Shown here: piece by piece, positions 8,449 through 16,038 of the stretch
Layout: each line of letters opens with the position of its first letter
How positions within the stretch are numbered: position 1 is the stretch's first letter
Origin: Croceibacterium_A sp039927815
Lineage (GTDB): Bacteria > Pseudomonadota > Alphaproteobacteria > Sphingomonadales > Sphingomonadaceae
Direction of reading: 5' to 3'
Length of the DNA: 51,872 nt
Assembly (NCBI GenBank): GCA_039927815.1
Contig: JBDSUJ010000008.1
Span: 1 to 51,872, forward strand
Translations under genes and position numbers: made by a program
Notes under the pieces: model-generated
Told to the model about the DNA's origin: nothing
Database searches by the model: none
What the model saw: only the letters and a program-made list of their open reading frames with translations

Positions 8449-9081
8449 ATGCTGCGCAAGCTCTACGCCTGGGTTCTGGACAAAGCGCAGCATCCCCATG
8501 CGCAGTGGTGGCTGGCGTTCTTCGCCTTTGCCGACGGGGGACTGTTCCCGTTCCCGCCACATCCGTTTCTTTTGCTGATGTGCCTGGCCGATCCCAAGCG
8601 GGCGCTGCGCTTCGCGGCAATTACCACCGTGGCGTCGATCGCCGGGGGCGTGTTCGGCTATTTGGTCGGGCATTTCCTTTATGCCACAGTCGGCGAGCAA
8701 CTGCTGTCGACGCTCGGCTTAAGCACCAAGTTCCCGGTCGCGGCGTGCTACTTGCGGGCTTACGGGGTTGAAATCATCCTGCTCAAGGGCGCGACGCCGA
8801 TCCCGTTCGTGCTGCTGTCGTTTACTGCCGGGTTCATCAATTTCCCGCTCGGCACGTTCGTGCTCGCCAGCCTGGTCTCGCGCGGGATGATCTTCTTCAC
8901 GCTCGGGGCGCTGTTCAGGATGTTCGGCCCCAAGATCAAGATCTTCATCGACAAGTACTTCGCGCTCGTCGTCGCGGTCGCACTGGTCGTGGTGGTCGGC
9001 GGCTACGCTGCGGTCACGCTGCTGGGAAGCGGGGCCAAGCCGGGCGACAAGTGCGCGACGGCCACCGCCGCCGTCGCCTGA
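8449..9081 (+). CDS. YqaA-type DedA-superfamily membrane protein
   Basis: Membrane protein of 210 residues with several hydrophobic segments. It resembles the YqaA branch of the DedA/VTT superfamily: FFAFADGGLFPFPPHPFLLLM near the N-terminus, then the GG-rich helix SIAGGVFGYLVG and the conserved LLKGATPIPFVLLSFTAG stretch. DedA proteins are thought to move lipids across the inner membrane; the YqaA branch is uncharacterised. It is divergent from the small terminase gene and convergent with spt, with 39 bases between the stops. Confidence 0.8.
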   Translation: MLRKLYAWVLDKAQHPHAQWWLAFFAFADGGLFPFPPHPFLLLMCLADPKRALRFAAITTVASIAGGVFGYLVGHFLYATVGEQLLSTLGLSTKFPVAACYLRAYGVEIILLKGATPIPFVLLSFTAGFINFPLGTFVLASLVSRGMIFFTLGALFRMFGPKIKIFIDKYFALVVAVALVVVVGGYAAVTLLGSGAKPGDKCATATAAVA

Positions 9082-9120
9082 CGCGGTGGCGAGAGCCAGC
9101 GCGACCGCGCCGGTTTGGCG

Positions 9121-10383
9121 CTAGATTATCCCCACGGCCTTGCCGGCGCGCTCGAACATGCCGATGATCGTCTCGACTTGTTCGGCCGAGTGCTCGGCGC
9201 ACAGCGAGCAGCGCAGCAGCGTCATGTTGGCTGGCGTTGCCGGGGGACGGGCGAGGTTGACGTACAGGCCCTCGTGTAGCAGCGCTTCCCACATGGCCGC
9301 GCCACGTTCGAGGTCTGGCATGATCACCGCCACGATCGCGCTTTGCGGCACTTTGGTGCCGAGCGTGAAGCCCAGTCCGGTCAGCCCGCCGTGGAGGCGC
9401 TTGGAATTCTCCCACAAGTGGGCCCGCTTGTTGCCGCCGTGCATCAGCTTGCGGATGCTGGTGGCAGCGGTCGCGACCACGCTCGGCGGCAGGCTGGCGG
9501 TAAACACGTACGGTCGGCACACCAGCCGCAGGATTTCGAACTTGGGGTGGTTGGAGACGCAGAACCCGCCGACCGTGCCGACGCTCTTCGAGAACGTGCC
9601 GATGACGAAATCGACCTGGTCGAGCACGCCCTGGTCTTCCGCCACCCCGCGCCCGTTGGGCCCGATGAAACCCATCGAGTGCGCTTCGTCGACCAGCACC
9701 ATCGCGCCGTGCCCCTTGGCGACCGCGATCATCTCCTTGAGCGGCGCAATGTCGCCGAGCATCGAATAGACGCCTTCGAGGATCACCAGCTTGCCGGCGC
9801 CGTCGGGAATACGGCCGAGCCGCTTGTCCATCGCCTCGATATCGTTGTGCTTGAACGGCACCACTTCGGCATTGCCGAGCGCGCACCCGTCCCAGATGCT
9901 GGCATGGCTGTCGATGTCGAGCACGATGTAATCGCCCTTGCCGGCGACGGTGCTGATGATCCCTAGGTTGGCCTGGTAGCCGGTCGAGAACACCATCGCG
10001 TGATTCATCGCGTAGAATTCGCGCAGCGCGGCCTCGCACTCCTTGTGGCCCCGGTAGGTGCCGTTGAGCACGCGGCTGCCGGTGGTTCCCGCGCCGAACT
10101 GGTCGAGCGCATCCTTGCCCGCCTGGATGACATCCGGGTCGAACGTCATGCCCATGTAGTTGTACGTACCGAGCAGGATCGTGTCGCGCCCGTTGCAGAT
10201 CGCTCGGGTTGGCGAAAGGACGCGTTCCATCACCAGGCTGAACGGATCCTCCACTCCGCTGGCGAGCAGCGTTTCGCGAGTGTGGATGATCGCGTCGAAC
10301 TTGGAGAACAGGTCCTGCGTCTCGCCCCCGGGCGCTGCGGCCGGGGGTTCCGCCCGGTCTGGCTGGCTGACACCCTCGGTCAT
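9121..10383 (-). CDS. spt: Serine palmitoyltransferase
   Basis: PLP enzyme of the alpha-oxoamine synthase family, 420 residues, soluble as in other sphingomonads. It condenses serine with an acyl thioester to 3-ketosphinganine, the first step of sphingolipid synthesis. Visible: NYNYMG-like NYMGMTFDP near the substrate site, GAGTTGSRVLNGTY, the histidine that stacks on PLP (H160 in DIDSHAS), VDEAHS (231-236) and the PLP lysine K266 in GTFSKSVGTVGG. It starts within the stop codon of the acyl carrier protein gene (one shared base), so the two are coupled; the ACP probably delivers the acyl chain. Confidence 0.94.
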   Translation of the reverse strand: MTEGVSQPDRAEPPAAAPGGETQDLFSKFDAIIHTRETLLASGVEDPFSLVMERVLSPTRAICNGRDTILLGTYNYMGMTFDPDVIQAGKDALDQFGAGTTGSRVLNGTYRGHKECEAALREFYAMNHAMVFSTGYQANLGIISTVAGKGDYIVLDIDSHASIWDGCALGNAEVVPFKHNDIEAMDKRLGRIPDGAGKLVILEGVYSMLGDIAPLKEMIAVAKGHGAMVLVDEAHSMGFIGPNGRGVAEDQGVLDQVDFVIGTFSKSVGTVGGFCVSNHPKFEILRLVCRPYVFTASLPPSVVATAATSIRKLMHGGNKRAHLWENSKRLHGGLTGLGFTLGTKVPQSAIVAVIMPDLERGAAMWEALLHEGLYVNLARPPATPANMTLLRCSLCAEHSAEQVETIIGMFERAGKAVGII

Positions 10384-10622
10384 CAGTCGGTAAGCTTCTT
10401 CACCGCGTCGACGAGCTGGCCATAAGTCTCGATCTCGGCCTGCTGGTTCATGCTGATGATGATGTCGAACTCGTCCTCGATCGCGGCGACAAAATCCATC
10501 ACCGTCAGGCTGTCGAATTCGAGGTCGCCGGCAAAGCTGGTGCCGTCCTCGACCGCGATCGCCTTCTTGTTGAACGGCTCGATCAGCTCACGGATGCGGC
10601 TGTCGACTTCGGCGCGGTCCAT
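10383..10622 (-). CDS. Acyl carrier protein paired with serine palmitoyltransferase
   Basis: Acyl carrier protein of 79 residues with the phosphopantetheine-attachment serine in EFDSLTVMDFVAAIE. Its position directly upstream of spt, with a TGATG overlap, marks it as the dedicated carrier for sphingolipid synthesis rather than the fatty acid synthase ACP (AcpP); in Caulobacter an equivalent ACP lies beside spt. AGGA precedes the ATG at 10622 by 8 bases. DivK is encoded upstream on the same strand with a 91-base gap, so it may or may not share the transcript. Confidence 0.92.
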   Translation of the reverse strand: MDRAEVDSRIRELIEPFNKKAIAVEDGTSFAGDLEFDSLTVMDFVAAIEDEFDIIISMNQQAEIETYGQLVDAVKKLTD

Positions 10623-10713
10623 CGGGTCGTCCTGTTCAGCTGGCCGGAATTAGCGGCATCGCCATGCGCCATGTCAAGCGCGCACCCGGCTGGCAAGCGC
10701 GGTGTCGGACCCG

Positions 10714-11082
10714 TCAGGCGCCCACCAGATGGCGCACCGCGGCCATAAACGGCCCGATCGACACCGGCTTGGCGAGATAGCCCTCGGCGCCGACATCGCG
10801 GATGCGTTGCTCGTCGCCCTTGCCGGCATAAGCGGTCACCGCCAGCACCGGCACTTCGGACAGCGTCGCATCCTGCTTCAGAAGGGCGATCAGGTCGATG
10901 CCCGATACATCGTGAAGCTGGATGTCCATCACCACCAGGTTCGGCTCGAACCGGCGCGCCTCATCGATCGCGTGATTGCCGTCGGCCACGGGCTGGACCG
11001 CGAACCCGCTGGCGCGCAGCACGTCGCAAAACAGCCGCCGGTTCAGATCGTTGTCCTCGACAACGAGGATGCGCTTGGTCAT
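10714..11082 (-). CDS. divK: Single-domain response regulator DivK
   Basis: Receiver-domain protein of 122 residues with no output domain. Phospho-acceptor Asp53 lies in LVVMDIQLHDVSG; acidic pair E9-D10 and the conserved lysine in YLAKPV complete the active site. In Caulobacter, DivK steers the DivJ/PleC-DivL-CckA pathway that sets CtrA activity and polar identity. The closest relative by eye is DivK, not CheY. GGGGG precedes the ATG at 11082. A CtrA-like box lies ~87 bases upstream, inside the start of the divergent DUF3572 gene. Confidence 0.88.
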   Translation of the reverse strand: MTKRILVVEDNDLNRRLFCDVLRASGFAVQPVADGNHAIDEARRFEPNLVVMDIQLHDVSGIDLIALLKQDATLSEVPVLAVTAYAGKGDEQRIRDVGAEGYLAKPVSIGPFMAAVRHLVGA

Positions 11083-11149
11083 TGACCCCCCGACTGGCCG
11101 GCGTCCCCACGGCGGCCGATTTCCACAGACTTATCCCCCACGCGGAGCA

Positions 11150-11428
11150 ATGACAATTCAAGATCGCGGTAAAGATTCTTTTAACGATCCCTCGGCGATC
11201 GCGTTGAGGGCGCTGCAATGGGTGCTGCTCGATCCTGCCCGCGCGCGCCGGTTCCTCGATCTTACCGGGCTAACGCCCGAGAGCTTGCGTCAGGCGGTGG
11301 GTGAAAGCGCGACCCAGCGCGCGGTGCTCGAGTTCCTGTGCGCGCACGAACCCGATCTCGTTGCCGCGAGCGAGGCGCTCGCCATCGCCCCGGGGGCGCT
11401 GGTGGCGGCGCGCGAGGCGCTGTCATGA
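11150..11428 (+). CDS. DUF3572 family protein
   Basis: Helical protein of 92 residues of the alphaproteobacterial DUF3572 family, function unknown. Recognisable parts are ALRALQWVLLDPARARRFLDLTGL and the later AVLEFLCAHEPDLV. The ATG at 11150 has GGAG just two bases upstream, tighter than usual. Its stop overlaps the ATG of the HAD hydrolase by four bases, opening a chain of overlapping genes to 14421. It is divergent from divK with 67 bases between start codons. Confidence 0.8.
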   Translation: MTIQDRGKDSFNDPSAIALRALQWVLLDPARARRFLDLTGLTPESLRQAVGESATQRAVLEFLCAHEPDLVAASEALAIAPGALVAAREALS

Positions 11429-12054
11429 CCCGGCCGCTGGTAGTGACCGATTGCGACGAAGTGCTGCTGCACATGGTCCGGCACTTCCGCGACTGGATGG
11501 CGGAGCAGCACGGCGTGAAATTCCCGCTCGAGGGCAATCCGTTCGCGCAGCCGATGATCCTGCCCGGCCACAGCGAACCGCTTGGGCTGGACGAGAAGTG
11601 GCGCTTCCTCGACCAGTTCTTCGATTCCGAGATGAATCGGCAAACGGCGATAGAAGGCGCCGTCGAGGCAATGACCGAGCTGGGCAGGCACGCCGACGTG
11701 GTGGTGCTGACCAACCTGGCTGACCGCTACAACCGCAGCCGCACCGCGCAGCTGCGCGGCCACGGGCTGGCGCTCGAAGTCTTCACCAACCAGGGCCCGA
11801 AAGGCGCGGCGCTCAAACGCATCGTAGAACGGTTCGCGCCGAGCCGGGCGGTGTTCATCGACGACCTGGCGCATCACCATGGCTCGGCCGCGGAGATGGT
11901 TCCGACAATTGGCCGGCTGCACTTGTGCGGCGAACCGGCCATCGCGCCGCACATTGAATGCGCGCACCAGGCAGGGCATGCTCATGCGCGGATCGATGAC
12001 TGGACCGAAGCCCTGCCGTGGCTGCTGGACCGATTGCACGGAGACCTGCGATGA
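11425..12054 (+). CDS. HAD-family hydrolase
   Basis: Haloacid dehalogenase-type phosphatase of 209 residues. The nucleophile motif is TDCDEVLL at residues 8-15, and the late acidic motif reads VFIDDLAHHH. Mid-protein KGAALKRIVE supplies the conserved lysine. The substrate is not evident. The ATG at 11425 overlaps the upstream stop by four bases, and its own stop overlaps the RidA gene by four, so the three are translated as a coupled set. Confidence 0.82.
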   Translation: MTRPLVVTDCDEVLLHMVRHFRDWMAEQHGVKFPLEGNPFAQPMILPGHSEPLGLDEKWRFLDQFFDSEMNRQTAIEGAVEAMTELGRHADVVVLTNLADRYNRSRTAQLRGHGLALEVFTNQGPKGAALKRIVERFAPSRAVFIDDLAHHHGSAAEMVPTIGRLHLCGEPAIAPHIECAHQAGHAHARIDDWTEALPWLLDRLHGDLR

Positions 12055-12512
12055 CTGCCCACGCCCGCCTTCACGAACTGGGTCTCAAGTTGCCCCAGGC
12101 CGCCGCGCCGATTGCCGCGTATGTCCCGGTCGTGGTCCACGGCCGCCTGGCGCATGTCTCTGGGCAGTTGCCGTTTGTCGATGGCGAGCTGATCACCGGC
12201 CGGCTGGGCGAGGACTTGTCGATCGAGGACGGCCAGCGCGCGGCGCGGGCGTGTGCGCTGATGATCCTAGCCCAGCTCGAGGCGGCGATGATACCGCTCG
12301 ACCGGATTGAGCGGATCGTCAAGCTGGGGGCCTTCGTGGCCTCGACTCCCGATTTCACCGACCAGCCCAAAGTCGCGAACGGCGCGTCGGAATTGCTGTT
12401 CCATGTGCTCGGCGCGGCCGGCAAGCATGCCCGCAGCGCCGTGGGCGTCGCCGCGCTGCCGCTGGGCGCCGCTGTCGAGATCGATGCGATTGTCGCCCTT
12501 TCAGCTACTTGA
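12051..12512 (+). CDS. RidA family protein
   Basis: Protein of 153 residues of the YjgF/YER057c/UK114 family. RidA proteins hydrolyse reactive enamine/imine intermediates released by PLP enzymes, though many subfamilies lack this activity. Family features: HVSGQLPF, ACALMILAQLEA, IVKLGAFVASTPDF and SAVGVAALPLGAAVEIDAIVAL. The catalytic arginine of canonical RidA normally lies near the second-last motif; here that spot reads ARSAVGV, so an arginine is present. The following glycerophosphodiesterase starts inside its last ten codons. Confidence 0.85.
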   Translation: MTAHARLHELGLKLPQAAAPIAAYVPVVVHGRLAHVSGQLPFVDGELITGRLGEDLSIEDGQRAARACALMILAQLEAAMIPLDRIERIVKLGAFVASTPDFTDQPKVANGASELLFHVLGAAGKHARSAVGVAALPLGAAVEIDAIVALSAT

Positions 12513-13275
12513 CGGGCGGTTCGCGCCCGTGCCCGAGCACGCGCGGGTCGCCTGGCTGATCGAGCGGCTTTATGCTCACCGCGGCTATCACGGCGAGGGG
12601 CGGCTCGAGAATTCGCCAAGCGCCTTTCGGGCGGCGCTGGCGGCCGGTATCGGCATCGAATGCGACGTCCAGCAGAGCGCCGAAGGCCAGGCCATGGTGT
12701 TCCACGATTGGGAGCTCGACCGGTTGACCGGAATCGCCGGGCTGGTCCGCGAGCAACCCGCCGCCACGCTCGTGCATTTGCGGCTGGGCGAAAGCGAGGA
12801 CACGATCTGGCCGCTGTCCAAGCTGCTCGAGGTGGTCGGCGGCGAAGTGCCCTTGCTGATCGAGCTCAAGTCGCGGCGCGAGGTGCCGTTCGTGCCGCTG
12901 TGTCTGGCGGTTCGCCAGGCGCTGCTCCGCTACCAGGGGCCGGTCGCGGTCATGAGCTTCGATCCGCGCGCCGTGCGCTGGTTTGCCCGCAATGCGCCTG
13001 CCGTCGTGCGCGGGCTGGTGGCGAGCGAACAGGGGCAATCCGGGCTCAAAGGGCGCTGGCGCCGCCATGCCGCGCTGTGGCAAGCCCGGCCGGATTTTCT
13101 TGCCTACGACGTGCGCGACCTGCCAAGCCGGTTCGCCTTCTCGCAACAGGAGCGCGGCGTGCCGGTGCTGACCTGGACGGTGTCCGACCGGCCGAGGCTC
13201 CAGCGGGGCCGGGCGCACGCTCAGGGGTTGATAGCGGAAGGCGTAGGACTCCAACTGGCGCTCGCCACGCACTAG
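12484..13275 (+). CDS. Glycerophosphodiester phosphodiesterase
   Basis: GDPD-family TIM-barrel enzyme of 263 residues that hydrolyses glycerophosphodiesters to glycerol 3-phosphate and an alcohol. The catalytic signature is clear: AHRGYHG with ENS shortly after, then IECDVQ (Glu-x-Asp) and VFHDWELDRLTG with the second histidine. LIELKS provides the later acidic/lysine site. There is no signal peptide, so it probably acts in the cytoplasm. The ATG at 12484 lies 29 bases before the end of the RidA gene; other in-frame starts lie deeper in that gene. Confidence 0.88.
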   Translation: MRLSPFQLLDGRFAPVPEHARVAWLIERLYAHRGYHGEGRLENSPSAFRAALAAGIGIECDVQQSAEGQAMVFHDWELDRLTGIAGLVREQPAATLVHLRLGESEDTIWPLSKLLEVVGGEVPLLIELKSRREVPFVPLCLAVRQALLRYQGPVAVMSFDPRAVRWFARNAPAVVRGLVASEQGQSGLKGRWRRHAALWQARPDFLAYDVRDLPSRFAFSQQERGVPVLTWTVSDRPRLQRGRAHAQGLIAEGVGLQLALATH

Positions 13276-13284
13276 CTGGGCAAT

Positions 13285-14421
13285 ATGGCTGATGGAGATC
13301 TCACCGCCCGCGTCGCGCCTTCGGTCGGCAGCCTGCCGGCGGCGGAATGGGACGCGTTGGCCGGAAGCGGCAATCCATTCGTCAGCCACGCGTTTCTGAC
13401 TGCGCTCGAGGATTCGGGCAGTGTCGGGCGGGGCACGGGCTGGAGCCCGGCGCCGCTGGTGATCGAGGATGCGCGCGGCATCCTGAAGGCCGCGATGCCA
13501 GCTTATCTCAAGGACCACAGCCAAGGCGAATATGTGTTCGACCACGGCTGGGCCGACGCGTGGGAGCGGGCCGGCGGCGATTATTATCCCAAGCTGCAGA
13601 TCGCCGCGCCGTTTACGCCGGCCACCGGTCCGCGCCTGCTGCTGGCGGACGAATCCTATGCCGCGCCGCTGTTGCGCGCGGCCGAGCGGTTGTGCCAGGT
13701 CCACGGTCTGTCGTCGGCGCACGCAACGTTTGTCGAACCCGCCCAGCGGGCAATGTTCGAGCGCGCGGGCTGGCTGCCGCGCAGCGACATCCAGTTCCAC
13801 TGGCAAAACCGTGGCTACTCATCGTTCGAGGACTTTCTCGGCTCGCTTGCCAGCCGCAAGCGCAAGGCGATCCGCAAGGAACGCGAATCGGCGCAGGCGG
13901 GCGTGCAAATCCGGGCACTGACCGGCGCCGAGCTCAAACCCGCGCATTGGGACGCATTCTGGATGTTTTACCAGGACACCGGGTCACGCAAGTGGGGCCA
14001 GCCCTATCTCACCCGCACGGCGTTCGAGTTGTTGAGCGATGCGATGGGCGATCAGATCCTGCTGGTGCTGGCCTACGCGGATGGCTTGCCGATCGCCGGC
14101 GCGCTAAATTTCATCGGCGCAAACGCACTCTCCGGGCGTTACTGGGGGTGCCTGGCGGACAAGCCGTTCCTGCACTTCGAGCTGTGCTATTATCAGGCCA
14201 TCGACGCGGCTATCGCGCGCGGCCTGAGCCGAGTGGAGGCGGGCGCCCAGGGCGGCCACAAGCTCGCCCGCGGCTATGAACCGGTGCAGACCTGGTCGAT
14301 GCACTACATCGCCGATCCGGGCTTCCGCTCGGCGGTGGCCGAGTTCCTCGCCCGCGAGCGCGCCGGGGTCGCGCACGAGCAATTGTTCCTTGGCGAACGA
14401 TCGCCGTTCAAGAAATCCTAA
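13285..14421 (+). CDS. FemAB/GNAT-like N-acyltransferase (COG3146 type)
   Basis: Protein of 378 residues resembling the COG3146/FemAB-like group, sometimes annotated as peptidoglycan biosynthesis/recognition proteins; the fold is of the GNAT type. Features seen: NPFVSHAFLTALEDSGSVG near the N-terminus, YVFDHGWADAWERAGGDYYPKLQ, KRKAIRKERE and SGRYWGCLADKPFLHFELCYYQAID, then GAQGGHKLARGY near the C-terminus. The true substrate is unknown. It starts 9 bases after the glycerophosphodiesterase stop. It overlaps the end of the convergent Sel1-like gene by four bases. Confidence 0.78.
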   Translation: MADGDLTARVAPSVGSLPAAEWDALAGSGNPFVSHAFLTALEDSGSVGRGTGWSPAPLVIEDARGILKAAMPAYLKDHSQGEYVFDHGWADAWERAGGDYYPKLQIAAPFTPATGPRLLLADESYAAPLLRAAERLCQVHGLSSAHATFVEPAQRAMFERAGWLPRSDIQFHWQNRGYSSFEDFLGSLASRKRKAIRKERESAQAGVQIRALTGAELKPAHWDAFWMFYQDTGSRKWGQPYLTRTAFELLSDAMGDQILLVLAYADGLPIAGALNFIGANALSGRYWGCLADKPFLHFELCYYQAIDAAIARGLSRVEAGAQGGHKLARGYEPVQTWSMHYIADPGFRSAVAEFLARERAGVAHEQLFLGERSPFKKS

Positions 14422-14750
14422 GCCGCGCGGCGCGCGCCAGCCGCGAGCCATGCGCGCGCGCGCCGTTGCGCTTCGGCTATCTCGCGCGCGGTCATTTCCT
14501 CCGAAATGTCGGAGCGGCACCAAGCAGCCTCCTCGTATCCGCTGACGGCGGCAAGGTTGAACCACTTGTGGGCTTCGATCAGATCGCAGTTCACCCCATG
14601 ACTGCCGGTCGAATAGGCAATCCCGAGGTCATAGTATGCAATCGTGTCGCCGGCTCCGGCGGCAGCCAGGCAGCGCGCCACCAGCATGCTGCCCTCGGTC
14701 GGCTCGAGCGGGCGGATTTTCGCGAATTCGTCGATCTTGGACCATTCCAT
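14418..14750 (-). CDS. Sel1/TPR-like small protein
   Basis: Small protein of 110 residues containing one Sel1-like repeat: AYYDLGIAYSTG, then DLIEAHKWFNLAAVSGYEEAAWCR. Such repeats form helix pairs used in protein-protein contacts. It lacks a signal peptide. The ATG at 14750 (MEWSKID) is preceded by GGGGGA at a good distance; a longer start at 14804 would add 18 residues without support. The gene is monocistronic and convergent with the FemAB-like gene. Confidence 0.72.
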   Translation of the reverse strand: MEWSKIDEFAKIRPLEPTEGSMLVARCLAAAGAGDTIAYYDLGIAYSTGSHGVNCDLIEAHKWFNLAAVSGYEEAAWCRSDISEEMTAREIAEAQRRARAWLAAGARRAA

Positions 14751-14823
14751 GACCGTGTCCCCCAAAGTGATCGCCCCGGGCCCCCCGCGGCTTCGATGCG
14801 TCATGTTTTGACGATCGTGGTCA

Positions 14824-14861
14824 AGAAAAGGTTAACGGCGCGCCTGTCCCGTTAACTTTTC
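14824..14861. repeat. Inverted repeat with paired GTTAAC cores
   Basis: Arms of about 13-14 bases around GTTAAC at 14831-14836 and 14851-14856, one unpaired G, spacer of about 10 bases, A-rich on the left and T-rich on the right. The shape would allow bidirectional intrinsic termination, but it lies between two divergent gene starts (Sel1-like at 14750, dksA at 15014), so an operator is also possible. Confidence 0.5.
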
Positions 14862-15013
14862 TCGAAAGCGCCATTGGAAACGGTTCGCAATATGGTTGCC
14901 GATGCAAGGATTGGCGCTTGTGCCGGATTTGCGGGGACCTTATAGGCGCCGCCAATCTTGCCGGGCGAGACTGCCGGCCAGTTGGCCGAAGCTCGGCAGC
15001 GGAGTGGCACTGC

Positions 15014-15472
15014 ATGGCGTCTGTTGCCGGTGACGACATCGATATCCTGGCCAAGGCCAAGCGCGCACTCGACCCTGGCTACACTCCGGGCGACGGCCAG
15101 GACTACATGTCGCCCCAGCAACTCAATTACTTTCGCGTCCTGCTTCTCGAGTGGAAAAAAGCGATCCTCAGTGCCGCGGAAGGCACGCTGCAATCGCTGC
15201 AGGATGGGCCGATCCGTGATGCCGATCTCAACGACCGGGCTTCGAGCGAGACCGACTGGGGCATCGAACTGCGCACGCGCGATCGCCAACGCAAGCTGAT
15301 TGCCAAGATCGATGCCGCGTTGCGCCGCATCGACGAGGGCGAATATGGCTGGTGCGAAGTGTCGGGCGAGCCGATCGGCATCAACCGCCTGATCGCGCGG
15401 CCGATCGCGACCATGACGGTCGAAGCGCAGCAGGCGCATGAGCGCCGCGAAAAAGTTTCGCGCGACGACTGA
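15014..15472 (+). CDS. dksA: RNA polymerase-binding transcription factor DksA
   Basis: DksA/TraR family regulator of 152 residues that enters the RNA polymerase secondary channel and works with ppGpp. YMSPQQLNYFRVLLLEWKKA opens the coiled coil; DLNDRASSETDWGIELRTRDRQRK is the tip segment with the conserved acidic residues. The C-terminal finger reads EYGWCEVSGEPIG and then RPIATMTVEAQQAHERREK, with a single cysteine (C114), so it cannot bind zinc like the four-cysteine E. coli protein. One-cysteine DksA forms are usual in alphaproteobacteria. The ATG at 15014 was chosen over an in-frame one 32 codons upstream because the shorter start matches the family. Confidence 0.92.
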   Translation: MASVAGDDIDILAKAKRALDPGYTPGDGQDYMSPQQLNYFRVLLLEWKKAILSAAEGTLQSLQDGPIRDADLNDRASSETDWGIELRTRDRQRKLIAKIDAALRRIDEGEYGWCEVSGEPIGINRLIARPIATMTVEAQQAHERREKVSRDD

Positions 15473-15508
15473 CCCGGAATGGGACGGTTCGACGCGACGG
15501 ATGCGCCG

Positions 15509-15524
15509 TTAACGTTGCATTAGC
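15509..15524 (+). promoter_or_regulatory. CtrA-like box upstream of the PilZ gene
   Basis: TTAA at 15509-15512, seven bases, then TTAGC at 15520-15524. This matches the CtrA consensus TTAA-N7-TTAAC in 8 of 9 positions and lies 90 bases before the PilZ start codon. Confidence 0.45.
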
Positions 15525-15613
15525 CACAGTGCGGCAAACTCACTGTATCAAGGCACGGAATAGGCACGCATCGTGCCGAAGATACCGTTTCAGGGGATGG
15601 GCTGACCGCCGCA

Positions 15614-15988
15614 ATGAGCAACGTCGAGACCCGCCAAGTCAACCGGGACAGCCTGTTCCTGCTCGCGCAAGTGCGGGTCGTCGGACAGGACCCGGTGCAC
15701 CGGGTAAAGGTGCGCAATCTTTCCGCCGGCGGCATGATGGCCGAAGGCGAGGCGAAGGTCATGCGCGGTTCGCTGGTGCAAGTGGAGTTGCGCAACATCG
15801 GCTGGGTCGATGGCTCGGTCGCATGGAAACAGGAAGACCGTTTCGGGATCGCCTTTGTCGAAGAGATCGATCCGCTGTTGGCACGCGCACCCGCCGGGGA
15901 CAGACCCGATTTCGCGAGCCCGCGCTTTACCCGAAACGTCAGTGCGATCGCGCCGACGCTTGACCCGGCCCGGGTGCGCAAAATCTAA
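15614..15988 (+). CDS. PilZ domain protein
   Basis: Small PilZ protein of 124 residues that probably binds cyclic di-GMP. Both ligand motifs are intact: RxxxR as R7-Q-V-N-R11 and the NxSxxG motif as N35-L-S-A-G-G40. WVDGSVAW and RFGIAFVEEIDPLL complete the barrel. Such stand-alone PilZ proteins act as second-messenger receptors for motility, surface attachment or the cell cycle. It is probably monocistronic: an inverted repeat lies at its stop codon, and a CtrA-like box lies upstream. Confidence 0.88.
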   Translation: MSNVETRQVNRDSLFLLAQVRVVGQDPVHRVKVRNLSAGGMMAEGEAKVMRGSLVQVELRNIGWVDGSVAWKQEDRFGIAFVEEIDPLLARAPAGDRPDFASPRFTRNVSAIAPTLDPARVRKI

Positions 15989-16006
15989 CCACACCCAGGT
16001 GTGGTT
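15987..16006 (+). repeat. Perfect inverted repeat at the end of the PilZ gene
   Basis: AACCACACC (15987-15995), spacer CA, GGTGTGGTT (15998-16006). The arm begins inside the stop codon of the PilZ gene. No T-run follows, so it is at best an atypical terminator; with only two spacer bases it could equally be a dyad operator for the lipoprotein gene starting at 16039. Confidence 0.5.
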
Positions 16007-16038
16007 GAAGCGCCTCGCCGCCCAGCTTACACGCGGCC

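Noticed and set aside
11101..11149. DnaA box and replication origin between divK and the DUF3572 gene
   Set aside because: Only a 7-of-9 match (TTATCCCCC) and no cluster of boxes or AT-rich unwinding region was found.
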